From: Dehalococcoidales bacterium
Lineage (GTDB): Bacteria > Chloroflexota > Dehalococcoidia > Dehalococcoidales > UBA5627
Reading direction: 5' to 3'
DNA length: 64,000 nucleotides
Assembly: GCA_041656115.1 (NCBI GenBank)
Contig: JBBAED010000006.1
Location: 1-64,000 of the forward strand
How positions within the stretch are numbered: position 1 is the first letter of the stretch; every line of letters starts with the position of its first letter. Position numbers and translations under genes: made by a program. Under the pieces are notes generated by a model. That model saw only the letters and a list, made by a program, of their open reading frames with translations. It searched no databases and was not told the origin of the DNA. Of the stretch, positions 8,414 through 17,371 are shown one piece after another.

Positions 8414-8779
8414 TTATTTTGCCTCATCAGGCTGCTTACCGGAAATGGCGCTTTTGGCCATTCTCAGAAGTTCACCGGATTCAACTTTAATTACATAGCT
8501 ATCCTCCCGGATGCTGTCAATCCTGCCGTAAATACCGCCGATTGTAATAATTCTGTCACCGACTTGCAGGCTGCTAAGCAGATTCTGATGCTCTTTTTGT
8601 CTTTTGGTTTGGGGTCTGATAATCAAAAAATAGAAAAGAGCAAATAGCCCCACCATAATAAGAATCATGTAGAGCGAACTGCCGCTTCCCTCGCCGGATG
8701 CCGGAACACAGCTTGAAAGCAGCCCTACACCGAAAATAGCGGATAGCCCCAATAACGAAGCAACAATTTTCTTTGTCAT
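8414..8779 (-). CDS. yajC: Preprotein translocase subunit YajC
   Basis: Accessory membrane component of the Sec translocon (SecDF-YajC). A single membrane helix at about residues 36-58 is followed by the family signature IIRPQTKRQKEHQ and a small cytoplasmic domain with GD.I.T.GGIYG.I. Unusually, the N-terminus carries a separate hydrophobic segment ending in LLSSC, which resembles a lipoprotein signal peptide. The start at 8779, giving 121 aa, is supported by AAGGAG. A longer frame reaching 8836 would overlap miaB and has no signal. It lies 26 nt after miaB and upstream of nadB. Confidence 0.9.
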   Translation of the reverse strand: MTKKIVASLLGLSAIFGVGLLSSCVPASGEGSGSSLYMILIMVGLFALFYFLIIRPQTKRQKEHQNLLSSLQVGDRIITIGGIYGRIDSIREDSYVIKVESGELLRMAKSAISGKQPDEAK

Positions 8780-8805
8780 TTTTAACTCCTTAAATTTAAG
8801 ATGTT

Positions 8806-10053
8806 TTATGTTACTAAAATCCCTTGTAACGACCAAGGGCTCGTTTTTTCAATTTTAATATTAACCAATTGTCCAAGCAGGTTATTGTTGTGGTTGAAGA
8901 ATATTAGTTTACCACTTCGGCTTCTTCCGTGCCACTTTCCCTTCTTGCGGCCCTCGACTAAAACCTCGATAACACTGCCTTCAAGTTCGGCGTTTATTTC
9001 CGCTGCAATTTGCCCCTGCAGCTCCTCAATGATGGCGACACGCTCTTTTTTGGTTTCCGGCGGTATGTCATCCTCGTATTCGCGTGAGGCGATTGTTCCC
9101 GTTCTGGCCGAGTAAGCGGCAATATGAGTATTATCGAACCTTAATTCTTTTAATAAACGAACCGATGCGTTAAATTGCTCTTCGGTTTCCCCCGGGAACC
9201 CAACAATCAGATCGGTACTGATTGCAATATTGGGGGCTTTAGCACGAATACGCTGCACTAAATCCCGATATTGGGCGGAGGTGTATCCGCGGCGCATAGC
9301 CTTTAAAATTGCGTCGTCTCCGGCTTGCACCGGTAAGTTAATCTCTTCGCAAACCTTATCAAGCCCGGCAATAGCATCAATCAGCCGCTCGCTCATATCT
9401 TTGGGGTGATTGGTTAAAAAGCGCAGCCTTGCCAATCCTTCTATTTGGTTTATTTGGGCTAAAAGATAAGCAAGGTCGGGTTTATCGGGCAGGTCGTGTC
9501 CGTATGAATCCACGTTTTGTCCGACAAGTACAATTTCTTTGGCGCCTCTGGCAACCAGCGTTTTAGCCTCGTTAACTATTTCATCTACCGGACGGCTTTT
9601 TTCCCTGCCTCTGCGGTAGGGGACGATACAGTAAGAACAAAAGTTATCGCACCCCTGGATGATATTAATAAAAGTGCTAACGTCCGGTTTTAGAGGGGTA
9701 ATATCCGTTATATCGGCTTCATCTTTCCAAGGGGGCATTCCCCCGGCTTTAAAGAAATAATCAATAAGCGGAAATCTTTTTTGCAGTTTGGAGATGTCGG
9801 AATCCACGAGACACCCCGTTAAAGCAATTTTCAAATTCGGGTTATTTTTCTTTAACGATTTTAAGGTGCCTATTTTACTGACAACTTTATTTTCGGCACT
9901 CTGGCGGATAACGCAGCTGTTTAAAATGATTAAATCTGCTTCTTTTGCGGACGCAGTCGGACAGTAGCCGGACTGTTCAAACAGACTGGCCAGCCTTTCG
10001 GATTCGGCCTTGTTCATTTGGCAACCTATTGTCCAAATATGATATAGAGGCAT
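8806..10053 (-). CDS. miaB: tRNA-2-methylthio-N6-dimethylallyladenosine synthase
   Basis: Radical-SAM methylthiotransferase that adds the 2-methylthio group to i6A37 of tRNAs. The N-terminal UPF0004 domain carries the cluster cysteines C11, C47 and C81. The radical-SAM motif is C135-x3-C139-x2-C142 in GCDNFCSYCIVPYRRGR. A C-terminal TRAM domain follows at about residues 350-412. The 415-aa length is slightly short for MiaB but all domains are there. The YRRGREKSRP run favours MiaB over RimO or MtaB. First gene of a minus-strand run; 457 bp separate it from the tRNA-Ser gene upstream. Confidence 0.93.
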   Translation of the reverse strand: MPLYHIWTIGCQMNKAESERLASLFEQSGYCPTASAKEADLIILNSCVIRQSAENKVVSKIGTLKSLKKNNPNLKIALTGCLVDSDISKLQKRFPLIDYFFKAGGMPPWKDEADITDITPLKPDVSTFINIIQGCDNFCSYCIVPYRRGREKSRPVDEIVNEAKTLVARGAKEIVLVGQNVDSYGHDLPDKPDLAYLLAQINQIEGLARLRFLTNHPKDMSERLIDAIAGLDKVCEEINLPVQAGDDAILKAMRRGYTSAQYRDLVQRIRAKAPNIAISTDLIVGFPGETEEQFNASVRLLKELRFDNTHIAAYSARTGTIASREYEDDIPPETKKERVAIIEELQGQIAAEINAELEGSVIEVLVEGRKKGKWHGRSRSGKLIFFNHNNNLLGQLVNIKIEKTSPWSLQGILVT

Positions 10054-10509
10054 AATTGTTATTTAACTCTTAATATAATTTTTAGCGGGAAAGGATTCTA
10101 TCGTCTTATCTGTAATCGGATAGCCTTTACCGATAAATCCCAAACACTATTTATTTCTTAAAACCGGCAATTTGCCCAGTTGGTGCATACATACCGGGTA
10201 ATCGGTAGGGGGGTTTGCAACTTTTTTAAAGGATACTTTAATAGAAAGAGATTGGAGGTATTATTATCCGAAAGCCTTTCGGTTATTGTTTTCTTTCCGA
10301 GACAGCGGTTTTTACTTTTTAATTCCAAATTCCCTTCGCAACCAAGGCAGATAAAATCCGAGGCGGGCAATGTATCTTTCTGCACACGCAATTTATTGAT
10401 AAACCCCCGGCTGTTTGAGAAGAGCTTGGATAATTATTGCCCAAATCCGTATTAAATACCGGATTTACAGCAAGGGAGTTTTATTTTATAAACATTCCCT
10501 AAAGCAGGC
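10054..10509. other. 456-bp intergenic region, no convincing gene
   Basis: Overlapping opposite-strand frames of 77 and 91 codons exist here, but neither has a ribosome-binding site or a recognisable family. A compact palindrome, CCGAAAG-C-CTTTCGG, lies at 10268-10282. The region probably holds the miaB promoter and the 3' flank of the tRNA gene. It could be a decayed gene, but I cannot show that. Confidence 0.4.
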
Positions 10510-10601
10510 TGGCGGAGGGGGAGGGATTCGAACCCTCGACCCCGGTTTCCCAGGGTAAGCGCTTAGCAGGCGCCCGCACTCGACCACTATGCGACCCCTC
10601 C
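10510..10601 (-). tRNA. tRNA-Ser (anticodon GCU)
   Basis: Read on the minus strand, the acceptor GGAGGGG (10601-10595) pairs with CCCCTCC (10520-10514), followed by discriminator G and an encoded CCA (10512-10510). The anticodon loop TGCTAAG gives GCU, decoding AGC/AGU. The T arm is GAGGGTTCGAATCCCTC. A long variable arm (about 15-18 nt) confirms a type II serine tRNA. Confidence 0.95.
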
Positions 10602-10680
10602 GTAGAAGCAGCATATTTTTAATATAGATAATATAGCATAATCGGAATGATTGCTCAAAATAACGGAGGGTTGACCGTTT

Positions 10681-11961
10681 TTATTGCAACGGATTTAACA
10701 CACGCCCGATAAACAGTACGGAACCGGTATCAATATCGCGAATAAGGAAAATAAACGAGTGGTCAATATTGATTTCGGTTGTTTCAAGCGGCATGGAAGT
10801 TACCCCGATAATTACCGCTGTGGCAGCTGCCGCTTCGGTGCCTTCTTCATCAACGGAAACAAACGCTTTATGGACAACATCGCCGATGGCAAGACTGATT
10901 TTATCGGTAATCCCCGAAAAATCGGCGTTATCGGAGAAGGCCTCCGGCATTCCCATTGAGATTAAAGACTTCTTTAAGCCGAAATCGGATTCAAATTCGA
11001 ATTTAGGCATTGTGAGGTTAACTTGTGACCGCATCAGGTTCCCGAGAATCTCATCTAAGAGTTCCGGCGAGAGGGAATTTTCAATTTCACCGAATTTACC
11101 CTCCTTCGGCATTATTATAACCATCGACATATTATAGGTATCGTAAAGCATTTCGATTGCCGTGTAGTTATTTTGAACGGTACAATCGAATGTATTGTGT
11201 TGGTGCATCATCGGGACCGTAATAACAGTGCCGTCTGGTAAATGGAAAACACCGTCGTAAGTTGATTCCTTATCAAATTGGTGCAGCCAAGCGGCTTTAA
11301 AATAGATTGCATTGGTAATTACCAGGCGCGTTAGTTCGTTAATTGTCCCCTCAGGGATTAAATCCTCAATTTTGCCTTTCGTTTTTTCGCTCACCCACTT
11401 GTTAATGATTTGCCGGCAGGCTTCGGGGTCGTTTTCGTAATCCAAGAGCCTGATTCCGGCATCGTAATTTTCGGCCAGTATATCCAAAAAGGTTTCTAAA
11501 AATTCAAAACCGAGCTGCCCCCATGTGGCATTCACGATATTAAGTTCAAAACCTTGCGACAGGCTGCCTGTTGGAACTTTACCGCGGTTGTTGAGTTCAA
11601 CCGAGAGTTTGTTGAAAGCGTTATGCAGGTCTTTATCTGCCAATAAGAAGTTTAAAGTGGCGGACATCTCATCCTTGGTTTGTCCGTTAGCACCGGCATA
11701 AGTCATTGCCAAGGCCAGTGAAATACTAAAGGGTGAATAAAAGAAGTTACCTTCTTTTTGGCTGTTAAGTTCTTTATAGAGGTCAAAAGCAAACCTATTA
11801 TTGCCGTCTACAAGCGCTTCGAGCACCGAATCGCTTATCTGCGGCGAATTATTATAAGCTTTGTCTGATTTTGCTTCGGCACCGTAAACCGTTACCGGGG
11901 CACATGAAATATTACTTAAAATCAATACTATACTCAGCAGTAAAAAAATAAACCTTTTCAT
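10681..11961 (-). CDS. Secreted serpin (serine protease inhibitor)
   Basis: 426-aa member of the serpin superfamily, suicide inhibitors that trap proteases by inserting the reactive-centre loop. An export signal occupies residues 1-20 and ends in NISC, a poor lipobox, so it could be a lipoprotein or simply secreted. Conserved serpin features include NFFYSPFSI (72-80), TNAIYFKAAW (216-225), MPKFEFE (318-324) and the C-terminal FIGRVLNP. The hinge EEGTEAAAATA at 372-382, with small residues at P12-P9, is the pattern of inhibitory rather than non-inhibitory serpins. By alignment to alpha-1-antitrypsin the P1 residue falls near T388-M390; the loop is about three residues longer. Monocistronic. 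Confidence 0.95.
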   Translation of the reverse strand: MKRFIFLLLSIVLILSNISCAPVTVYGAEAKSDKAYNNSPQISDSVLEALVDGNNRFAFDLYKELNSQKEGNFFYSPFSISLALAMTYAGANGQTKDEMSATLNFLLADKDLHNAFNKLSVELNNRGKVPTGSLSQGFELNIVNATWGQLGFEFLETFLDILAENYDAGIRLLDYENDPEACRQIINKWVSEKTKGKIEDLIPEGTINELTRLVITNAIYFKAAWLHQFDKESTYDGVFHLPDGTVITVPMMHQHNTFDCTVQNNYTAIEMLYDTYNMSMVIIMPKEGKFGEIENSLSPELLDEILGNLMRSQVNLTMPKFEFESDFGLKKSLISMGMPEAFSDNADFSGITDKISLAIGDVVHKAFVSVDEEGTEAAAATAVIIGVTSMPLETTEINIDHSFIFLIRDIDTGSVLFIGRVLNPLQ

Positions 11962-12129
11962 AACAGCCTCTCTTAATTTAGCTTTCCCAATAATTATAAC
12001 GCAGAAACCTATTGAGGGTTAGCTATTGGAAGTAAATATTTTTTAAAACCGCTAAAAATTATGATAATTTTATCTTAAAACAGCGCTATCCAGTATCAAA
12101 AATTGTCGATATGCTAATCCTATGCTATT

Positions 12130-12621
12130 ATGAGCACGATGGAAATAAATATTCTGATTGATGAAGGTTTTGAGGGTTTTCTTAGCGAAGATTGGCTGCG
12201 TAAAATAATTGAAGCCACTCTTAAGGCCGAAAATGCCGGTGATAATATTGAAATGGGCTTACTGATTACCGGGCAGGAACAAATCCAACAACTCAACAAA
12301 GAATACCGTCAAATAGATAAACCGACCGATGTTCTCTCTTTTGCGATGGAAGATGAACTCCCCTCCGAAGAAGATGACGATTTTGTTTTTGTTACCCCCT
12401 CGGATGGGGTTAAGCACCTCGGAGAAGTGATTATCAGCTATCCGCAGGCTTTTATTCAAGCGGAAGAACACGGGCATTCCGTAAAAAAGGAAGTAATTGT
12501 GCTTCTTGTTCATGGTGTTTTGCATCTTTTGAGGTACGATCATATAGAAGACGATGAAGCCGAAACAATGGAAGCGCGTGAAAAAATAATTATCTCATCA
12601 ATCGCGGAGGATTTGGAATGA
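12130..12621 (+). CDS. ybeY: Endoribonuclease YbeY
   Basis: Single-strand endoribonuclease for 16S rRNA 3'-end maturation and ribosome quality control. The zinc-binding signature H128-x3-H132-x5-H138 (HGVLHLLRYDH) and the upstream motif N.EYR..D.PTDVLSFA are intact. A 163-residue length is normal; the acidic stretch around residues 75-85 is a lineage-specific insert. The start is uncertain between ATG at 12130 and 12139, since neither has a good ribosome-binding site. It overlaps the next gene by 4 nt. Confidence 0.93.
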   Translation: MSTMEINILIDEGFEGFLSEDWLRKIIEATLKAENAGDNIEMGLLITGQEQIQQLNKEYRQIDKPTDVLSFAMEDELPSEEDDDFVFVTPSDGVKHLGEVIISYPQAFIQAEEHGHSVKKEVIVLLVHGVLHLLRYDHIEDDEAETMEAREKIIISSIAEDLE

Positions 12622-13190
12622 GGGTTTTGGGTTTAGCCGGCAGTCCGCGCCGTGACGGTAATACCGATAAATTATTATCGGAGATTTTACGCGGTGCTTC
12701 CAACAGCGGCGCCGAAACAAAAACCGTTGTTCTTAGCGAGCTTAATATTGCCCCTTGTGAAAGCTGTGATTTTTGTTTTGCGGCCGGGGTTTGTAAAATC
12801 AACGATGATATGCAAGATATCTATAAAGAATTAATGTTAGCGGATAGAATCGTTTTGGCTTCGCCGCTGCATTTTATGGGGCTAACCTCTCAAACCAAGG
12901 TTATGGTTGACCGCTGCCAATCGTTGTGGGCTAAAAAATATAAATTACGAATCCCCCCGCTGGGTGATGACAGAATAAGAAAAGGCTTTTTTGTTTCGGT
13001 GGGCGGGCAGAGATTACCGAATCTTTTCCATCCGGCAATCGCAACGGTTAAATCGCTTTTTGTTAGTTTGGATGTTGAATACACAGGTGAGTTGGTTTTT
13101 GCCGGTATTGATAAAGCCGGAAATATCAGCTTGGAACCCGGGGCTTTAAGCAAGGCTTACCTTGCCGGGCAAAAATTGGCGGAGAGTTAG
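12618..13190 (+). CDS. Iron-sulfur flavoprotein, NADPH-dependent FMN reductase family
   Basis: 190-aa flavodoxin-fold protein. The phosphate-binding loop GSPRRDGNT (8-16) binds FMN. The cysteine cluster C47-x2-C50-x2-C53-x5-C59 is the compact [4Fe-4S] motif of Isf-type flavoproteins, first known from methanogens. Such proteins carry electrons between ferredoxin and unidentified acceptors, or detoxify oxygen and peroxide. It starts with ATGA overlapping the ybeY stop, so it is co-translated with ybeY. Its stop codon overlaps the stop of the convergent downstream gene. Confidence 0.88.
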   Translation: MRVLGLAGSPRRDGNTDKLLSEILRGASNSGAETKTVVLSELNIAPCESCDFCFAAGVCKINDDMQDIYKELMLADRIVLASPLHFMGLTSQTKVMVDRCQSLWAKKYKLRIPPLGDDRIRKGFFVSVGGQRLPNLFHPAIATVKSLFVSLDVEYTGELVFAGIDKAGNISLEPGALSKAYLAGQKLAES

Positions 13191-14779
13191 CAAGTTTGTT
13201 TTGCTTGCCTGGTAAAAGAAACTACCAAAACCAATAATAAAGCCCACGATATTAAGATGGCAATCGACAGTATCCCCGAAAGGTAGAGCCCGGGCGGCGC
13301 TCCCATTCTAAAAAGACCCAAAGCAACAAAGATATTATAGCCGTAGAGCGCATTAAGTACTATATTTCCGACGGCAAAGACTATTAAAAAAAGAGCCATT
13401 GGCAGGGGATAAAGTACGATTTGCCATATCGGTGATGAATTCCTTGCCATACGTGACCAAAAGAAACAGCGTTTACCTGCCCATAGTTGTTTAAGCAGCC
13501 ACACCAGATAGATTATCATGCCAATAAATAGTACGGTAATCGGGAAAAGAATGCCGGTTGCCAGCGTGTCCAGTGCTTTCCAGTGTGCCCACCACGGTAC
13601 ATTCATCGAATTCAAATCCAACCCCAGTAATGTATTGGCAATTTTGGTAGCGATATCATGGTTATTGGTGCTAACCTGTCCGTTAACCAGTACAACAATT
13701 CCGGTATTATAGTCGGGAAGCAGTAACATATCCGTTGTAAAGTTGGGGGTATCTCCGCAGTGGAAATAATAAAGGATATCCGTGTAGCAACTGATACTCC
13801 ATCCCATTCCGTAAGCCATTTTCTCGTTATTATCCTCGTAGATTACGGCTGTTTTGTGTAATTCATTGATAGCATCTGCCGGTATGATTTGTTTACCATC
13901 TAAAACCCCGTTATTTAAATTAACCATTAGCCATTTCCCCATATCTTGGGCAGATGACATTACCCAGCCGGCTGCCCGGGCGCTTTTCATTGAAGGGATA
14001 TTGCGAACAACTGTCTTACCGTACAATGACTGATGCCCGTCGGCTTTGCCTAATTTCTCAGCCTTATTCGGGTCGGCCGTGGTACGGTTCATACCGAGGG
14101 GTTTAAATATATTGACATCCATAAATTTTTCGTAGGTCATCCCGGATTGGCGTTCGATTAACGCCCCCAACAGGCAGTAATTTAAATCAGCGTACTCAAA
14201 AACACTGCCCGGTTCATTATTTAATCGCAAGTTATTCAATGAAGCCAGCAAGTCTTCGTAGCTGTCGTTGAAGATTAGAATTTCGGTAAGTATTCCCGGG
14301 ATTCCACCGGTTTGATTAAGAAGCTGGCGGACGGTAATATCCGCCCCCCGAGGATCGGCAATTTGAAAATCAGGCAGGTATTTCTGTAACGGTTGGTCGA
14401 TATCAATCAGCCCCTGGTCTTCTAAAAGGAGCACAGCAAGGGCAGTAAACGATTTTGTTAGCGATGCCAAGTCAAAAAGGGTAGCGGTTGTTAATGGTTC
14501 GTTGCTTTCGACACCGGCGACTCCGTAAGCTTTGCAATAGAGGATTTTATCGTTTTGCACAACTACGATTGAGATTCCGGGGATATTTTCCTCTTTTTGA
14601 ATTCCTCCGATGTATTTGTCGATAACCGTATATCCGGCAGACATTTTGTTGGTTTGCGGTTCCGCAGCACCGGCGCACCCGGGCAGGAAAAAAAGAAAAA
14701 GGCATACAACGGCAATCAGGCAGAATATTTTTTTATGCTGCCTTTTAAATGTTCGATTGCCTAAATAATTTGATGACAT
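13187..14779 (-). CDS. Beta-lactamase-family serine hydrolase with C-terminal membrane domain
   Basis: 530-aa protein of the class C beta-lactamase / penicillin-binding-protein-like esterase group. The signal peptide ends in LPGC (C35), a good lipobox. The catalytic SxxK is S106-L-T-K109 (DLASLTK), the Y-x-D/N element is YADLNY, and the third motif is HCG in YFHCGDTPNF. After about residue 390 four hydrophobic helices form a membrane domain seen in many EstB/PbpE-like proteins. Likely roles are D-amino-peptide or ester hydrolysis on the outer face of the membrane. Resistance to beta-lactams should not be assumed. It lies 34 nt downstream of pyrD on the same strand. Confidence 0.88.
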   Translation of the reverse strand: MSSNYLGNRTFKRQHKKIFCLIAVVCLFLFFLPGCAGAAEPQTNKMSAGYTVIDKYIGGIQKEENIPGISIVVVQNDKILYCKAYGVAGVESNEPLTTATLFDLASLTKSFTALAVLLLEDQGLIDIDQPLQKYLPDFQIADPRGADITVRQLLNQTGGIPGILTEILIFNDSYEDLLASLNNLRLNNEPGSVFEYADLNYCLLGALIERQSGMTYEKFMDVNIFKPLGMNRTTADPNKAEKLGKADGHQSLYGKTVVRNIPSMKSARAAGWVMSSAQDMGKWLMVNLNNGVLDGKQIIPADAINELHKTAVIYEDNNEKMAYGMGWSISCYTDILYYFHCGDTPNFTTDMLLLPDYNTGIVVLVNGQVSTNNHDIATKIANTLLGLDLNSMNVPWWAHWKALDTLATGILFPITVLFIGMIIYLVWLLKQLWAGKRCFFWSRMARNSSPIWQIVLYPLPMALFLIVFAVGNIVLNALYGYNIFVALGLFRMGAPPGLYLSGILSIAILISWALLLVLVVSFTRQAKQTC

Positions 14780-14813
14780 ATGAAATGTCCAATCGAGTTT
14801 TAGATTTTAGAGT

Positions 14814-15734
14814 TTAACGGGCAAGTCCGACAAGTTTACCCACGTCTTCAAACCCCTTTTTTAGCATAAAGCTTTCTATTCCGCTTATGATTTCAATAGG
14901 AGTTTGGGGGTTAACAAAAGTAGCTGTTCCCACTTGTACGGCGGTTGCCCCGGCCATTAAAAACTCGATAGCGTCATTGGCTGTTGAGATCCCCCCGCAC
15001 CCGATAACGGGAATCTTAACCGCACCGGCTACCTCGTAGACCATTGAAAGCGCCACCGGTTTTACGGCAGGCCCCGAAAGCCCTCCCGTTACGTTAGCCA
15101 AAAGGGGTTTCATTTTATTGATATCAATTGCCATTCCTCTTAAAGTGTTAATTAAAGAAACGGCATCCGCACCGGCATTTTGAGCGGCAAGGGCAATCCT
15201 TTTAATATCGCCTACATTGGGGGTTAATTTAACAATCACCGGTAAGGTTGTGGCTTTGCGCACGGCAGATGTTACTTCGGCGGCGGAATCGGGGTTTGTG
15301 CCAAATTCAACGCCGCCCGCTTTGACATTGGGGCAGCTGATATTAACTTCCAAACCGCTAATCCCCTCTACGTTATCCAGCAGTGCTGCCAGATTTGCAT
15401 AGTCGCTAACGGTTCTGCCGGCAATATTAACAATTACCGGCACCTGCCATTTTGCCCATTGAGGCGCTTTTTCCGCTATTAGGGCATCGGCGCCGATATT
15501 TTGTAAGCCGATTGCGTTTAACATCCCGCCGGCGGTTTCACAAATACGGGGCTGTAAGTTACCTTCCCTCGGTTCAAGTGTTGTCCCTTTACAGATAATC
15601 GCCCCCAGCCTTTGAATATCGATTAAACCATCGTATTCATCGCCGTAACCGAACGTGCCGGAGGCGGTTATAACCGGGTTGGCAAGAAGAAGCCCGCGTT
15701 TGTTTTGGGGGGCAAGCTGTACTGAAAGGTTCAA
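14814..15734 (-). CDS. pyrD: Dihydroorotate dehydrogenase, class 1 (PyrDB type)
   Basis: FMN enzyme oxidising dihydroorotate to orotate in pyrimidine synthesis. The catalytic base is cysteine C134 in EVNISCPNVKAGG, which defines class 1. Other markers are NPVITASGTFGYG (19-31), NAIGLQN (73-79), KLTPN and IPVIGCGGI. The length of 306 aa and the sequence match subfamily 1B, which normally partners with the PyrK flavin/Fe-S subunit; no pyrK or other pyr gene is nearby. It is 34 nt downstream of znuB and may be transcribed with that operon. Confidence 0.95.
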   Translation of the reverse strand: MNLSVQLAPQNKRGLLLANPVITASGTFGYGDEYDGLIDIQRLGAIICKGTTLEPREGNLQPRICETAGGMLNAIGLQNIGADALIAEKAPQWAKWQVPVIVNIAGRTVSDYANLAALLDNVEGISGLEVNISCPNVKAGGVEFGTNPDSAAEVTSAVRKATTLPVIVKLTPNVGDIKRIALAAQNAGADAVSLINTLRGMAIDINKMKPLLANVTGGLSGPAVKPVALSMVYEVAGAVKIPVIGCGGISTANDAIEFLMAGATAVQVGTATFVNPQTPIEIISGIESFMLKKGFEDVGKLVGLAR

Positions 15735-15768
15735 AATACACCCTCGCTTGTTTTTAACTGATTATAAG

Positions 15769-16599
15769 CTACATTTTTTGAGATGGCAACCTTTTAAGCG
15801 ACAACAATTTGCGGACGGAGACTACCAGTGCAAATACAATAACGCCGGTAATAATTATGGTTGCCCCGGATGCTAAATCCAGCCAATAAGAAATCATTAA
15901 ACCGCTAAACGTAAAAATAATACTAAATAACACCGAAAGCGCCATCATCTTTTTCATGTCGTATGTAAACTGACGGGCAAGTGAAGCGGGAATGGTTAGA
16001 AGAGCGATTACCAAAATAATGCCGACAACGCGAATCATAACAACAATTGTCAGCGCAATCAGACAAAGCATTGTGAGATAGGTTTTTTCGGTTGGCATAC
16101 CGATAACGGTGCTGTATTCCTCATCGAATGAAACCGCCAGAAATTCCTTAAAAAGAAGGACAACAACGCCGATAATAACAACATCGAGCGCCAAAATTAA
16201 CAAAAGTTCAGAATCGGGTACGGTTAAGATATTTCCGAAGAGGTAACTGAAAAGATCGGTGGTATATCCCGGGGTAAGCCCGATAAAGATGGCCCCCAAA
16301 GCCATACCGGTCGCCCATAAGATACCGATAACGGTATCTTCGGGGAGTTTGGTTTTGCGGGTGGTCAGCCCCATTGCAATTGCGGAAATCAACCCGAACC
16401 CGGTAGCGCCCAAAACCGGGCTGATACCGAGGAAGTATCCCAAACCGATACCGCCGAAAGAGGCATGTGCGATTCCGCCGCTAATAAAAACTATTTTTTT
16501 GGATACGACGTAGGTGCCGATAATCCCGCAAGCGATTGATGCCAACAGCCCCGCCAGCAGTGCGTTTTGCATAAAATGGTATCCGAAAATATCAAACAT
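15769..16599 (-). CDS. znuB: Zinc/manganese ABC transporter permease
   Basis: Membrane subunit of a metal-uptake ABC transporter (ABC-3 family, ZnuB/MntB/TroC). It has about eight hydrophobic helices across 276 residues, with the family motif GGIAHASFGGIGLG near residues 35-48 and a DEEYSTVIG segment before the last helices. The start at 16599 is chosen because AAAGGAGC precedes it and it forms a TAATG overlap with znuC. The reading from 16662 runs inside znuC. Third gene of fur-znuA-znuC-znuB. Confidence 0.93.
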   Translation of the reverse strand: MFDIFGYHFMQNALLAGLLASIACGIIGTYVVSKKIVFISGGIAHASFGGIGLGYFLGISPVLGATGFGLISAIAMGLTTRKTKLPEDTVIGILWATGMALGAIFIGLTPGYTTDLFSYLFGNILTVPDSELLLILALDVVIIGVVVLLFKEFLAVSFDEEYSTVIGMPTEKTYLTMLCLIALTIVVMIRVVGIILVIALLTIPASLARQFTYDMKKMMALSVLFSIIFTFSGLMISYWLDLASGATIIITGVIVFALVVSVRKLLSLKRLPSQKM

Positions 16600-17369
16600 T
16601 ACGGATGCTCCTTTAGAACACGGTGCGGCACGGTGCCGTGAGCGATTAAATGAATCGGACAATGATAAGTGCCTTCCAGCACTTCGTGGGATATCTCTTT
16701 ACCCCCGTGATAAACCAAAGTTTGGTTTAAACAGGCGATTTTATCGACATAAACCGAGATAGCGGAAATATCATGAGACACAAGAACAATTGCCATTTCC
16801 TGTTGTAAATCTTTAAGGAGTTCATAGAGTTCTCCTTGAACTTTGGGGTCCACGCTCTCCATCGGTTCATCCAAAAGCATTAACTTAGGGGTAGATGCCA
16901 GAGCGCGAGCGATAAAGACCCTTTTTTGCTGCCCGCCGGACAGCTCGCCGATTTGGCGGTTGCGGTGTTCAAGCATACTTACTTTTTCAAGGGCTTCTTC
17001 CGCTTTCTTTTTGGCGGCAGGGGAATAGTGGCGGAAAAGCCCCGTTTCTCCGTAAAGACCCATCAGCGCTACTTGCCAAACGCTAATCGGAAAATTTTTA
17101 TCGAAAGACGATTTCTGCGGTACATATCCGATTTCTGAGCGGCTTTCGGAAGGGGTTTTGCCAAGTACGGTAACTTTTCCGCGCTGCGGTTTTAGAAGCC
17201 CCAGCATTGTTTTTAGCAGGGTTGTTTTACCGCCGCCGTTCGGCCCGATAATTCCCAGAAAGTCTTTCTCATAAATTGAAAGATTAACATCTTGCAATGC
17301 CGGGTGATGGTTGTAATACGCCCAAACATTTTTAAAATTAACGATTTCTTTTTCTTTGATTTCTGTCAT
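16599..17369 (-). CDS. znuC: Zinc/manganese ABC transporter ATP-binding protein
   Basis: ATPase of the metal-uptake system. Walker A GPNGGGKTT (about residues 42-50), signature LSGGQQKRV, Walker B LMLLDEP and the switch histidine in VLVSHD are present. At 256 aa with a C-terminal extension containing several histidines (YHG, CPIHLIAHG, HRV), it matches ZnuC/MntA. It starts 2 nt after znuA, with GGAG upstream, and its stop overlaps the znuB start. Confidence 0.95.
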   Translation of the reverse strand: MTEIKEKEIVNFKNVWAYYNHHPALQDVNLSIYEKDFLGIIGPNGGGKTTLLKTMLGLLKPQRGKVTVLGKTPSESRSEIGYVPQKSSFDKNFPISVWQVALMGLYGETGLFRHYSPAAKKKAEEALEKVSMLEHRNRQIGELSGGQQKRVFIARALASTPKLMLLDEPMESVDPKVQGELYELLKDLQQEMAIVLVSHDISAISVYVDKIACLNQTLVYHGGKEISHEVLEGTYHCPIHLIAHGTVPHRVLKEHP

Positions 17370-17371
17370 AA

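Noticed and set aside
10158..10455. 77- and 91-codon frames on opposite strands between miaB and tRNA-Ser
   Set aside because: They overlap each other, lack ribosome-binding sites and have no recognisable domain. A C-x2-C in one was considered as a zinc site but stands alone.
16600..16662. N-terminal 21-residue extension of znuB
   Set aside because: Runs inside znuC, and the internal ATG at 16599 has a strong ribosome-binding site.
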